A DNA stretch of 64,000 nt, from contig JADJVA010000004.1 in NCBI GenBank assembly GCA_016716765.1, positions 62,001 to 126,000 on the forward strand, written 5' to 3'. The notes under the pieces are model-generated. The model did not search any database. It was not told where the DNA came from and was given only the letters and a program-made list of their open reading frames with translations. A program made the position numbers and the translations under genes. The DNA is from Bdellovibrionales bacterium. Lineage in GTDB: Bacteria; Bdellovibrionota; Bdellovibrionia; Bdellovibrionales; UBA1609. Within the stretch, counting starts at the first letter, position 1. Each line of letters starts with the position of its first letter. Positions 8,436 through 16,652 of the stretch are shown one piece after another.

Positions 8436-9290
8436 TTAGGACTCCAAAGAACGCAAGACCTTCAAAAACTTTTCCCAAACGTCATCGAAAGATTCTTCGC
8501 CAGTTGATAGCTCAACTGAACCCCAAGCCTTTTTTAAAACGGTCAATTCAAAATCTTGGGCGGTTGCCAAGAATGAATCAGGGATCGGAGTCTTGCGGTT
8601 TTCAAAAGTTTTTTGAATGGCCTTACGGAGCAATTTCTTATCTTTGATTTTTCCAAAGATAAGCTGCATGTCGTAGATGTCTTTTGATCGGGAATTATTG
8701 CTGCCGCGAGAAAACAAGGCTTCCATTTTTTCGGCAAAGATAAACTCAAATGGATAGACCGACCAAGTGACAGGTGCTTCGCTTGCAAGTATGGATGGCA
8801 TGGATTGTTTCTCTGGCACCGAGTCCAGAGCGTCACCAAATCCCACGTCAATACGAATCCGAGAGAACTTTTTGATTTTTGGATCTTTAGCCGATGAAGC
8901 TTTGCCAATAGTGAAAGCAGCGTTGAAAGCGTAGCCACCATACGGCCCTTGATTTACGAGGTCATTAGTCTTAACGTCGCCGAACCAAAGCCCATCTTGC
9001 AAATCTTGAGACAAAGCATCTTCCACAAGGCCGGGAACTTGTTTTCGAGAAAGACCGATGGCAAGAGCGTCCACATCACGAGTAAAGCGATCTGAATTGA
9101 CGGTCTTAAGTAAAACAAATCCGCCCTTGAAAACAAAATGCTTCGACAACTTTTTGTGATTCTCCACACGCGCAATTACACGCTCTAAGGCCAAAATCAT
9201 ACGAAGGTCATTCACCGAAAGAGTCTTTGCAGCTTTGGCAAGTCTGTTAAGTTCCAGTTGAATTTTTTCGGGAGAAATCATCTTACTCAT
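8436..9290 (-). CDS. abiEii: AbiEii-type nucleotidyltransferase toxin
   Basis: 284 residues, toxin of a type IV toxin-antitoxin and abortive-infection pair. The DUF1814/AbiEii nucleotidyltransferase core is visible: KHFVFKGGFVLLK at about residues 50-62 followed by RFTRDVDAL, the metal-binding D-x-D of the NTase fold. Later come RIRIDVGFGD and a PFEFIFAEKMEALFSR segment with SKDIYDMQLI, matching the conserved K and (R/K)-x-x-D-x-x-D blocks of the family. The start at ATG 9290 overlaps the antitoxin stop by 4 nt. Family members transfer nucleotides to RNA or other targets and are neutralised by AbiEi. The locus sits beside an integrase, usual for phage-defence cargo. Confidence 0.85.
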   Translation of the reverse strand: MSKMISPEKIQLELNRLAKAAKTLSVNDLRMILALERVIARVENHKKLSKHFVFKGGFVLLKTVNSDRFTRDVDALAIGLSRKQVPGLVEDALSQDLQDGLWFGDVKTNDLVNQGPYGGYAFNAAFTIGKASSAKDPKIKKFSRIRIDVGFGDALDSVPEKQSMPSILASEAPVTWSVYPFEFIFAEKMEALFSRGSNNSRSKDIYDMQLIFGKIKDKKLLRKAIQKTFENRKTPIPDSFLATAQDFELTVLKKAWGSVELSTGEESFDDVWEKFLKVLRSLES

Positions 9291-9853
9291 GCCATTGCCT
9301 CTAAGTACGGAAGTATTCGGTGAACGACTTTCAGTTTTTTTGCCATATCGAGCACTTTAGAAGGAGTCGTTAGTTTTTTTCTGACGGCTTCTCGCAGGGC
9401 TTCGATGGGGACGGTGCTGCCAATCATATTTTTGTAGCAGAAAGATTCAACAAGGGTGCGCTCAAGAGAAGTGATCGAGTAGCCATCTTTTTTATCAATC
9501 CCTATGTTCCATTGGGGATCGCTTTGGCGCAAAACTTTAAGGCTTGATATTTGAGTTCGTTTTTTTGCGGGCACTATGATCCATGTCTTGCGTGGAATGA
9601 TATCGGTTAGTCCATACACCGAAAGTGCTGAGACCAAACAAATTGCCGAAGGCTCTCCCACAACAAGGGTTGCCGCCTTAAATTGGTTTACTTCATTGTA
9701 TTCCACGCTCGTGGGCATATAGACGCCCTTAGCGATGGTGTAGCATTGCCCATCGGCTACAAGTTGTCTAACCGCCCTAAGGTTGAGTCCAGAGGCTAAG
9801 GCTTGCTTATAGGTAAATGGCCCTTTCTGAAGGACTTTTGGTAGCTTTGTCAT
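9287..9853 (-). CDS. abiEi: AbiEi-type antitoxin / autorepressor
   Basis: 188 residues from ATG 9853; an upstream in-frame start at 9892 exists but adds a hydrophobic tail not typical of the family. The N-terminal winged helix (FTYKQALASGLNLRAVRQLVADGQCYTIAKGVYMPT) is the AbiEi HTH that represses its own operon. The middle has the usual PSAICLVSALSVYGLTDIIPRKTWIIVPAKKRT block, and the C-terminal part carries the TSLERTLVESF motif. Gene order antitoxin-toxin with a 4-nt overlap is typical. It acts by blocking the toxin at RNA or protein level (type IV). Confidence 0.85.
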   Translation of the reverse strand: MTKLPKVLQKGPFTYKQALASGLNLRAVRQLVADGQCYTIAKGVYMPTSVEYNEVNQFKAATLVVGEPSAICLVSALSVYGLTDIIPRKTWIIVPAKKRTQISSLKVLRQSDPQWNIGIDKKDGYSITSLERTLVESFCYKNMIGSTVPIEALREAVRKKLTTPSKVLDMAKKLKVVHRILPYLEAMA

Positions 9854-10053
9854 GATGGTATAAATGCTGACAGTTTTTAAAAATAAAGTCAACTTTTATA
9901 CGGGCCAAATCTCAATGGATGGTCTGCAAATAATAGAAGAAACTGGATAGACCGTTACTACTCAAGTTTTTTTGCCAATTCCCGATAAGCCAAGTGCGTA
10001 TAAGCGTTGATCTTTCGAGAGGAACGCGGCACAAGAGTTTTCTCAAGGAGTTT

Positions 10054-11352
10054 ATGGCAAAAGGCAGAAGTACCATTCAGGGTATTTATCCAATGTGGCG
10101 AGCTGGGAAGAAGTTTGATTCCCTGCGTGTCGCCATTCGTCCTCCGAATGGTGCGCAAGTGCAAATCAGCTCCAAAGTTCAACCCACCTTAAAACAGATC
10201 AATGAGTATCTTCGTGCTCACAAATTGAAAAAGGCCGCAGCGAATCAGGATAATCATTTTCAAGCGTTGAAGCACCGTTTGTATGAAGAGCTTAAAGATA
10301 AATACGCTCTGCCGAAATACAAGATTCAAGAAAAGCTCGATCTCAAGAGCAAAGAGTTTAACTTTGAGGACAACCTGGATGAGTTCGTTGCCGTCAAAAG
10401 TACGCACAGTATTCCGTTTGCCTACAAAGGCTGGATGCGGCGATTCTGGATGCCATTTTTTCTTGGTCATGGATGCAACCATCCTAAGGATTTCAAAAAC
10501 TTCAAAGCGAAAGCCCGCACTCATGTGATGATGGCCAAGACCCTGAGCGGAAAGAAATATTCGCACAACACGTACAGCTCAATCACGACACCGTTTAATG
10601 AATATATGCGGTTCCTTTTGGATTCGGGCTACATTGGTCAAGACGACTTTTATACTCTCGATATCAAAATGACCCTTGAACAGAAGAAACAAGCTCGTCG
10701 CCGCGGTGAGGATGTGACGGGTGTCCGCACGAAGGAGACCTACACTGAGGACGAGTTGAATGACATCAAGGATGCCATCGACAAGACTTACAAAGATAAT
10801 CTGGAGATGAAAAAGAAAGCCTACGCGATTTTCTTCGGAGTCTGCACGGGCCTCCGTCGTGGGAACTTACTGGGCTTGAATGCGGAATGTTTGCACCCCG
10901 ATGACGACGTGCCGAACTTTGATTTGAAGGACAATATCGTTTCTGGCTGGAGCCGTGGGGAAAAAGGTGCTCTCGTTTTTGAGGACACAACTAAGACAAC
11001 TTCAGGCGAACGAATCCAGTTACCAATGGTTCAGCCGTCACCCAAGATATTGGTGGATGTCGCTCGTTTCCTCAAAAAGAACATTGCCCCGAAAGATCGT
11101 TTGCTTGATTGCCATCCTGACACCGTTATGAAGTGGTGGCGACAGATTGCTAAAGATTGCGATTTCAAGTTTCTGCACCCTCACGCATGGAAGCATAGCT
11201 ATGCGACCATCGGTGCGCTCCATCTGCATGATTGGTATTTGGGGAATCCATACTTCCTGCAGAAGTGCTGTTTGCACAGTTCATTTAGGACGACCGAAAA
11301 GTACATCAACCAAGTCTCGAATCAGTTTTTGAAGGCTTTTGCTAAGAAATAA
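10054..11352 (+). CDS. Tyrosine recombinase (integrase) near tRNA-Gly
   Basis: 432 residues. ATG 10054 is chosen because AAGGAG precedes it by 4 nt; an ATT/TTG-type upstream extension lacks a signal. The central SAM-like core-binding region is followed by the catalytic domain: box I Arg in TGLRRGNLLGLN, box II HPHAWKHSYAT, and the nucleophile Tyr in TEKYINQVS near the C-terminus. In box II a Lys stands where most members have Arg (HxLRH). The gene ends 259 nt from the 3' end of a tRNA-Gly gene, the usual position for an integrase that uses the tRNA as its attachment site. It marks the right end of the accessory region. Confidence 0.85.
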   Translation: MAKGRSTIQGIYPMWRAGKKFDSLRVAIRPPNGAQVQISSKVQPTLKQINEYLRAHKLKKAAANQDNHFQALKHRLYEELKDKYALPKYKIQEKLDLKSKEFNFEDNLDEFVAVKSTHSIPFAYKGWMRRFWMPFFLGHGCNHPKDFKNFKAKARTHVMMAKTLSGKKYSHNTYSSITTPFNEYMRFLLDSGYIGQDDFYTLDIKMTLEQKKQARRRGEDVTGVRTKETYTEDELNDIKDAIDKTYKDNLEMKKKAYAIFFGVCTGLRRGNLLGLNAECLHPDDDVPNFDLKDNIVSGWSRGEKGALVFEDTTKTTSGERIQLPMVQPSPKILVDVARFLKKNIAPKDRLLDCHPDTVMKWWRQIAKDCDFKFLHPHAWKHSYATIGALHLHDWYLGNPYFLQKCCLHSSFRTTEKYINQVSNQFLKAFAKK

Positions 11353-11560
11353 CTTTGAATGAGGCTTTGAGTTTTGCCCGTTCTTTTTCGGCTCGCATTG
11401 CGCGGGCTCGCTCTTCCGAAGCTTTGTGACCAGCTTGAACTTCAGGGCTGTCTTGAGCTTCCATCATAGGGATAGCCCACTTCAGGGAATCAGAAACATT
11501 TGCGTATTTGGGATTTACTTTCCCTTTGAAGAAGGGAACAACTTTCGGATCGCTGTTCAT
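11342..11560 (-). CDS. Small hypothetical protein between integrase and tRNA
   Basis: 72 residues, start ATG 11560 with GAGGA 5 nt upstream. It converges on the integrase and overlaps its last 11 nt. The N-terminal half (KVVPFFKGKVNPKYANVSDSL) is followed by a strongly charged helix rich in Ala, Arg, Glu and Lys (HKASEERARAMRAEKERAKLK). This composition suits a small DNA-binding or excisionase-like regulator, but no family is recognised. The RBS and position make a real gene more likely than not. Confidence 0.5.
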   Translation of the reverse strand: MNSDPKVVPFFKGKVNPKYANVSDSLKWAIPMMEAQDSPEVQAGHKASEERARAMRAEKERAKLKASFKVIS

Positions 11561-11611
11561 GCGATCCTCGATTCAGAACTCAAATTTTCTAATTTTAAAA
11601 AAGAAAATTGG

Positions 11612-11684
11612 AGCGGGAGACGGGATTCAAACCCGCGACCTCTGCCTTGGCAAGGCAGCGCTCTATCAACTGAGCTACTCCCGC
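11612..11684 (-). tRNA. tRNA-Gly (anticodon GCC)
   Basis: The minus strand folds into a full cloverleaf of 73 nt. Acceptor stem GCGGGAG/CTCCCGC with discriminator T; D arm GCTC-AGTTGATA-GAGC; anticodon arm CTGCC-TTGCCAA-GGCAG with GCC; T arm GCGGG-TTTGAAT-CCCGT. CCA is not encoded. It lies between the integrase-bearing region and housekeeping genes and is the likely attachment site. Confidence 0.95.
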
Positions 11685-11825
11685 GCTTGAAAGCGCAGCT
11701 TTTGCCACTTAGCCAGTTTTGGCTTTTTGAGATGCCGATTTTCTCAAAGTAACAATCCACTAAACTCATAAAATCTCTAACCAAACTCTCCATTAGTCTA
11801 CCACTCAAAAGTTGATAGACCGTTT

Positions 11826-11865
11826 CCTTGGCAAGGCGACGCTCTATCAACTGAGCTATTCCCGC
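11826..11865 (-). pseudogene. Truncated tRNA-Gly (5' half only)
   Basis: The first 40 nt of a second tRNA-Gly copy are intact on the minus strand: acceptor 5' strand GCGGGAA, D arm, anticodon 5' strand TCGCC and loop TTGCCAA, then GG. After this the sequence departs (AAACGGTC...) and the 3' half is missing. The break falls in the anticodon stem, next to the small palindrome CCTTGCCAAGG that both copies share and where tyrosine recombinases often cross over. A 10-bp piece of the D arm (AGTTGATAGA at 11810-11819) lies inverted just beyond the break, making a hairpin with 11843-11852. Confidence 0.8.
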
Positions 11866-11999
11866 ATCAAGAGTTCGGAGCTAACTTCCGAACGAACCTA
11901 AACAGAAATCAAATAATCGAGCTGTCATTTCTACTGGTTGGTTGAATAACTTGTCAACGGAACTTTGCCAAAAAATGGTTATCCCGACAAAGCAGACAT

Positions 12000-13442
12000 T
12001 CACCCGCCTTTGTGGTCTTCACTCGATATCTTAGCTTCAGAGGCCCGCGAGGGCGGGTTGGCAAGGTGCCCGCTCGACTCACCCATGCGCATCAATTTGA
12101 ATGCCCCATTTTGTTCCGTTTTGACTGTGACAATGAAGTCTTTTCCATCAAATATGGGTTCGGATGTCATTTCGCCCTCAAGAAGGATTCGCGCTAGAAC
12201 CTTTCCATGATCCGGACTGTACACGCAGATTTTTTTTGAGGCGCAAGGAGCGAAGATAACGTAGCCCTTATTTTTCCACTTGAGGTCGTAGCTTTCCATG
12301 GCGGGGCCGTTGAGTCGCAGACTGAAGGTGTGGTGTTTGGTGGTGCCTTCACTGTTAGCTAGGAACTTCCATTGTTTTTCTCCGGTTTTAAAATCAATGG
12401 TCTGGAGATAACCGTTGTTTGTCATAGCAACCAAATAATCAAAAGTGGGAACATAGGAGGGGGTGGTCTCGGAGGCCGATTCGAGGTCGGTTTCCCAGAC
12501 GAGAGCTCCCGTTCGGGCATCTACCGAAACGAGCTTTCCATCCATTGTCGTAAAAGCCAGTCTCTTCTGTGCTAACAGAATAGCAGAGAGAATTTTGTCA
12601 GAGGTGGAAGTCTTAAAAAGAAGTTTCCCTGACTGGTAATTGATTGCGTACAAGTTCCCTTCTTCAGTTCCCACATAAAGCGCATTGAGTTCTTCATTGA
12701 TGGTGGGAGGATAAGGATTAATAGAGCCAACGTCTTCAGCACTGGTTTGTCTGACGATTCCTGTCCAAGGATTAGCTTGAAAAAGATGAGTTTTATTTTT
12801 GAGATTTTCCTCATGGACTCCAAAGAAATAGATTTGGCCATCCACTAATACGGGCGCTCCACGAATCTCATCGACGGGTTTTGATGTCCAAATTATTCTT
12901 CCCTTCTCCTTGTCCAGGCAAAAAACGCGGCCGTCTGTTGTCGTGGCGTACACTCTAGTTTTGGTTAAAATGGGAACGGCTTTGAAAATGGACTGAGGGT
13001 TTGCCAGAGACAATTTCCAAACAAGTTGGCCCTTGTCGTCGGTTTTTACGAGCTGGGGAACTCCCGCAGTCAAATAATAACCACTGTCGTCCCAGACGAA
13101 AGAAGCCTTGTTGAAAACTTCATCTCCGTTAATCCATAGATCTCGAATCCAGAGCTTTCCATATTTTCGTCCAAAAGTGAGCTGATCATTATAGGTTCCA
13201 GTTCGACCATTGTTCTGGCGCCAATTAAAAGTGAGACTCAAATCGGACGGGTTTCCCTCGATTCCTTCGATGGCCGGGACAGTGTGAACGAGACTTTCCT
13301 GCTCCTTTTGAAAAATGCTTTTGAGAGTCTCGGTAGAATAAAGGTACGGATTATTTTTAAACAAAAAAAACAAACAGATCATGAGATAAACAGAAAACAA
13401 AGGTTTAAGGAGCCAATTCAATCGCCCAGATTCAGATTCCAT
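12000..13442 (-). CDS. Membrane-anchored PQQ-like beta-propeller protein
   Basis: 480 residues. Residues about 10-28 form one membrane anchor (LLKPLFSVYLMICLFFLF). The rest consists of repeated blades of the PQQ/quinoprotein type: VYATTTDGRVFCLDKEKGRIIWTSKP, LYVGTEEGNLYAINYQSGKLLFKT, LAFTTMDGKLVSVDARTGALVWETDLES and LVAMTNNGYLQTIDFKTGEKQWKF. Such propellers act as enzymes with PQQ or as scaffolds (BamB-like). No catalytic or PQQ ligand set is obvious, so scaffold or surface roles are more likely. It overlaps the preceding HTTM-like gene by 25 nt, so both are one operon. Confidence 0.75.
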   Translation of the reverse strand: MESESGRLNWLLKPLFSVYLMICLFFLFKNNPYLYSTETLKSIFQKEQESLVHTVPAIEGIEGNPSDLSLTFNWRQNNGRTGTYNDQLTFGRKYGKLWIRDLWINGDEVFNKASFVWDDSGYYLTAGVPQLVKTDDKGQLVWKLSLANPQSIFKAVPILTKTRVYATTTDGRVFCLDKEKGRIIWTSKPVDEIRGAPVLVDGQIYFFGVHEENLKNKTHLFQANPWTGIVRQTSAEDVGSINPYPPTINEELNALYVGTEEGNLYAINYQSGKLLFKTSTSDKILSAILLAQKRLAFTTMDGKLVSVDARTGALVWETDLESASETTPSYVPTFDYLVAMTNNGYLQTIDFKTGEKQWKFLANSEGTTKHHTFSLRLNGPAMESYDLKWKNKGYVIFAPCASKKICVYSPDHGKVLARILLEGEMTSEPIFDGKDFIVTVKTEQNGAFKLMRMGESSGHLANPPSRASEAKISSEDHKGG

Positions 13443-14644
13443 TTCGATTGCCCCACTGTGCGAAAGTTAATATTGTCATTGCAGATTTCGCTTGATTCGA
13501 AAATACGCTTAAATTTTTTATCATTTAGCCCGCGAATGACAAAGGAGCTGGCGATATTTTGAAATCCGGCCTGCTGAGTCAATTGATGACACAGGGCCTT
13601 GACGTCGAGAAAGCGCATAAATGGATTGCATTCCCTGTGCTCTCCTTGAGATTTGTCGTGATTAGCTCCAAGCTCACGTGTTTCATTTTCAAAAGAAGCG
13701 AAGCTTGTCTGATAGCATTCAGCGGCCGCGGGATAGCCCTGGAGGGCAAAGCTTTCTGTGATCAGATTGAAGTTAGGATTTTGATATTTAATGAAAGGGA
13801 AGGTCTGGAGGGACCAAAATATGAGAAGAATCAAAGGTACCCAGGCCTGGCTTGCTTCCGGTCGAATGTAAGACCGATACAGGTATTCCATTTCGACTCG
13901 ACGTTGTTCGATATAGTAGGCCGGGTAGAAAGAAAGAAAGAGGAGAGAACAGACAGGGCCAAGGGCATCTCCAATAAAAAAATAAGAGATGAAATAGGCC
14001 ACCAACGAGAGAAAGCCGATAACTATATTTTGGGATTTTCGAGAAACGATCAGCCAAGGAAGAATGAGCTCAGCAAGTGCCGAGAGAGCAGCTAACCACT
14101 CGCAAACCTTGAGATGTAATCCGGTGTGATGGTGGATCCACATTCCAGAAAGCCAATCTGCGTTTAACTTCAAAAGGCCTGAAGTCACAATGAAGGACAC
14201 GATGAGATACTTAAAGATCGCCTTTTTTTGTGGAATGAAAAGATAAACAATATGAGAGACAAACAAGAGATAGTGCGCATTGTTACTCAGTCGTGAGTCC
14301 TGGAAGTAAAGCAGCGATTTGAGAATAAATGCAATAAACAAAAAGAACCAGCCTCCACCATAGAGACGGTGGCCAATAAACATGAGGGCAGCAAGAAGCG
14401 CAAAGACGGGATAGACGTAATAAATAAAAGTCAATTGTCCCAGTGGCAGGAATCTCATAATACCGCAATTTTCAAAAAAGCTCCAACACATGGGTGCTTC
14501 TTCAGCGTAATACATGAGAGGAGGATGGCTTTGAGATGTCCAAAGAAAAAAAGTAATCAAATGAGAAAGGGAAAGAAGAAAACCGAGCCATCTGAGGGAT
14601 GACGATTGTTTGATTTCCCAAAAATTTACTTTTAGCCAATCCAT
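13418..14644 (-). CDS. HTTM-like multi-pass membrane protein
   Basis: 408 residues with about seven to eight hydrophobic helices between residues 18 and 300. It has the His-rich WIHHHTGLHLKVCEWLAALSALAELILPWLIV segment and SNNAHYLLFVSHIVYLFIP, which recall the HTTM domain shared with vitamin-K-dependent carboxylase and DoxX-like proteins. The C-terminal 110 residues are soluble and contain several Cys. It is upstream of and overlaps the beta-propeller gene, so they may form a membrane complex. Family assignment is from the pattern of helices only. Confidence 0.6.
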   Translation of the reverse strand: MDWLKVNFWEIKQSSSLRWLGFLLSLSHLITFFLWTSQSHPPLMYYAEEAPMCWSFFENCGIMRFLPLGQLTFIYYVYPVFALLAALMFIGHRLYGGGWFFLFIAFILKSLLYFQDSRLSNNAHYLLFVSHIVYLFIPQKKAIFKYLIVSFIVTSGLLKLNADWLSGMWIHHHTGLHLKVCEWLAALSALAELILPWLIVSRKSQNIVIGFLSLVAYFISYFFIGDALGPVCSLLFLSFYPAYYIEQRRVEMEYLYRSYIRPEASQAWVPLILLIFWSLQTFPFIKYQNPNFNLITESFALQGYPAAAECYQTSFASFENETRELGANHDKSQGEHRECNPFMRFLDVKALCHQLTQQAGFQNIASSFVIRGLNDKKFKRIFESSEICNDNINFRTVGQSKWNLNLGD

Positions 14645-14710
14645 TTAAAAAGAACACTCCTCATTTTTCAAGCCAACCTGAGACGAACTCGAGGTGAAAG
14701 TGATAAAATC

Positions 14711-15325
14711 CTATGTGGGATTGTTTTGCTTGTCTACGTTATGGTGAGGGGACTTTGTCGATAAGGAGGCACTGCGTCCTCGATAGTATCCAAAAGTGTA
14801 CTGGAGTCCCGATCCAAAACTCAGAATAACGCTCGTCCAAAGAAGCCAATAACCGACCTGCTGAGTCGGAAGGTCAAAGGGGGAATTGTCAATGAGGAGC
14901 AGAGGAATTCCTACCATCTGTATGGCCGTTTTTCCCTTGCCAAAGGGCTTTGCCGAGATGATCACACGATTGGCCGCTGCGACAGAGCGAAGTCCGCCGA
15001 TGAAAATGTCACGGGACAAGAGGAGGATGACCATCAGTGGGTCAACTCGGTGGACGTTGAGAAGCATGATGAGGGCGCCAAGAACAAGAATTTTATCTGC
15101 GATGGGGTCCATAAATTTTCCCATCGCGCTTTCTGCCTGATATTTGCGCGCCCAATATCCGTCCAACCAGTCTGTCAGAGAACCAACAAAAAAAATAAAA
15201 GCGGCGGCCCAGCCCTTCCAAGGCCGATCCAGATAAAGGCTCAGCACAATAAGGGGGGTAAAACCAATTCTTGTGTACGTTGCCCACATAGGGAGCGACT
15301 TTTTCCAGTCATGCTGCGAATTCAT
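14711..15325 (-). CDS. pgsA: CDP-diacylglycerol--glycerol-3-phosphate 3-phosphatidyltransferase
   Basis: 204 residues. Makes phosphatidylglycerol phosphate from CDP-diacylglycerol and glycerol-3-phosphate, the committed step to PG and cardiolipin in the inner membrane. The CDP-alcohol phosphotransferase signature is complete: DGYWARKYQAESAMGKFMD followed by PIAD, that is D-G-x2-A-R-x8-G-x3-D-x3-D, at about residues 54-76. The KPFGKGKTAIQM segment of PgsA follows, with hydrophobic helices around both. Start ATG 15325. It is divergent from the gene at 15385. Confidence 0.93.
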   Translation of the reverse strand: MNSQHDWKKSLPMWATYTRIGFTPLIVLSLYLDRPWKGWAAAFIFFVGSLTDWLDGYWARKYQAESAMGKFMDPIADKILVLGALIMLLNVHRVDPLMVILLLSRDIFIGGLRSVAAANRVIISAKPFGKGKTAIQMVGIPLLLIDNSPFDLPTQQVGYWLLWTSVILSFGSGLQYTFGYYRGRSASLSTKSPHHNVDKQNNPT

Positions 15326-15384
15326 GGTGACTCACTTTACTTGCGAAGGAGTTTCCTTATAGAGTCTTCCATAGTGAGGTTCAA

Positions 15385-16224
15385 GTGAGGAGTCCCGAGA
15401 CGCGATATTTTTTTTGTGTGAGTCTTGTTCTTGCCCACGCTTCTCTGATTGTTGTTTGCCTTTGTTTGGGACTTGGTGCAATTGCGGAGAAGAGCCTTGG
15501 TCCGCCTGATAACGCTAAGCAAAATGACTCTTCTCGCTTGCCTTTGGTCGGGCCTGAGTCGGGGTGGGAGAGGGTGAGTCCAAAGGAGTTTATTCCCGTG
15601 TGGATGGAAATATTGCCCTGGTGGAATCGCAAAGAGAAAGTTTTGAAACAGATGAGGGAAGAGAGAGCAGTTGTTGTCTCCGTTGTGACCAAGGATATTT
15701 CTGTGCCTCCGCCTCCTGTTTCCAAAAAGGGTCAACAGATTCGTAGACAGTTAAAGCTCTCGGGGGCTGGATTCATCGAAGCACCACCTGAGTTCTCTTC
15801 AAACCGAATTCGTGAATTCTACCGTCTGAAGGAACTCAGCCAGTACGTGAAGGAATCCACTTTTAATCAGCGCCAGAAGCATCTCTTTTTGCATGTCGCA
15901 GCCTTTGACTATCACGCCCGGATGCTCATGGAGATTTTTTTTCATGATCAACTGAAGGGGCGACGTCAGATTCTCTTTCATGTCGTCGCCGGAACTCTCA
16001 GCGGGATGAAGGGTGTGGTGGAAATCAAGGAAATTGAGCATCTAAAATCAGAATTTTCGATGACAGCACTCTACGACTACGACAAGCTCCCGATCCCGCA
16101 ACTCTTTGTTGAATTTGGCCTTGAAATGGTGCTTAAACAGATGGCAGAGAAAATAAGATCAATGGTGGAAACCCTGTACAGGTCACAGGGGTCTAGAAGT
16201 GAATCTGAGGCTGTGAGTGAATAA
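15385..16224 (+). CDS. Hypothetical membrane-anchored or exported protein
   Basis: 279 residues from GTG 15385, the most plausible start; no ATG occurs early in the frame. Residues about 9-33 form a hydrophobic segment (FFCVSLVLAHASLIVVCLCLGLGAIA), either a signal peptide or anchor. The mature part is basic and contains a conserved-looking stretch LFLHVAAFDYHARMLMEIFFHDQLKGRRQILFHVVAGTL. The C-terminal half reads as a compact alpha/beta domain ending in a long helix. Its stop overlaps the GTG of the thioesterase gene, so they are co-transcribed. Family not recognised. Confidence 0.7.
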   Translation: MRSPETRYFFCVSLVLAHASLIVVCLCLGLGAIAEKSLGPPDNAKQNDSSRLPLVGPESGWERVSPKEFIPVWMEILPWWNRKEKVLKQMREERAVVVSVVTKDISVPPPPVSKKGQQIRRQLKLSGAGFIEAPPEFSSNRIREFYRLKELSQYVKESTFNQRQKHLFLHVAAFDYHARMLMEIFFHDQLKGRRQILFHVVAGTLSGMKGVVEIKEIEHLKSEFSMTALYDYDKLPIPQLFVEFGLEMVLKQMAEKIRSMVETLYRSQGSRSESEAVSE

Positions 16225-16652
16225 GAATCTATTTGTACTTTTCCGGAGAGTGGCATTTTGTGAGACAGATGCTATGGGTGTTGTCCATCATGCCAACTAC
16301 CTTCGTTATTTTGAGGAGGCAAGAGTTGCTTGGCTACGCGAAAGAGGATTGATGAATTATCACTATCCTTACTCCCCGGTCTGTTTTGCTGTACTGGAAT
16401 CTCACTGCTACCATGAGAAAGGACCTCGGTTTTGACGATGACCTCAAAATAGCAGTAACCGTTCGCAGGGAGGGATTGAAAATTCGCTTTCGCTATGCCA
16501 TTTATTCAGGGACTGGTGAGCAGCGTATTGCAACTGGAGAAACTCTTTTGGTCCCTGTTGATGAAAAAATAAAGCCTGTTCGCCTCAAAAAGGAGTTCAT
16601 GGCCCAATTGGAGAATGAATCATGGATAGAAACCTGGCCCTTGAGTTTGTGA
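16217..16652 (+). pseudogene. Acyl-CoA thioesterase (YbgC/FadM-type hotdog) with a frameshift
   Basis: The two halves are in adjacent frames. The first (GTG 16217 to a stop at 16435) has FRRVAFCETDAMGVVHHANYLRYFEEARVAWLRERG, the hotdog thioesterase motif with the catalytic Asp in TDAMGVVHH. The second (to 16652) continues with FDDDLKIAVTVRREGLKIRFRYAIYSGTGEQRIATGET. Removing one T from the TTTT run at about 16430 joins them as GPRFDDDLKI, exactly where the family has its (R/K)-x-x-D-x-(L/I) strand. The protein would be about 144 residues, normal for the family. The frameshift may be a sequencing error, since both halves are otherwise undamaged. The 3' end overlaps glpX by 31 nt. Confidence 0.85.
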
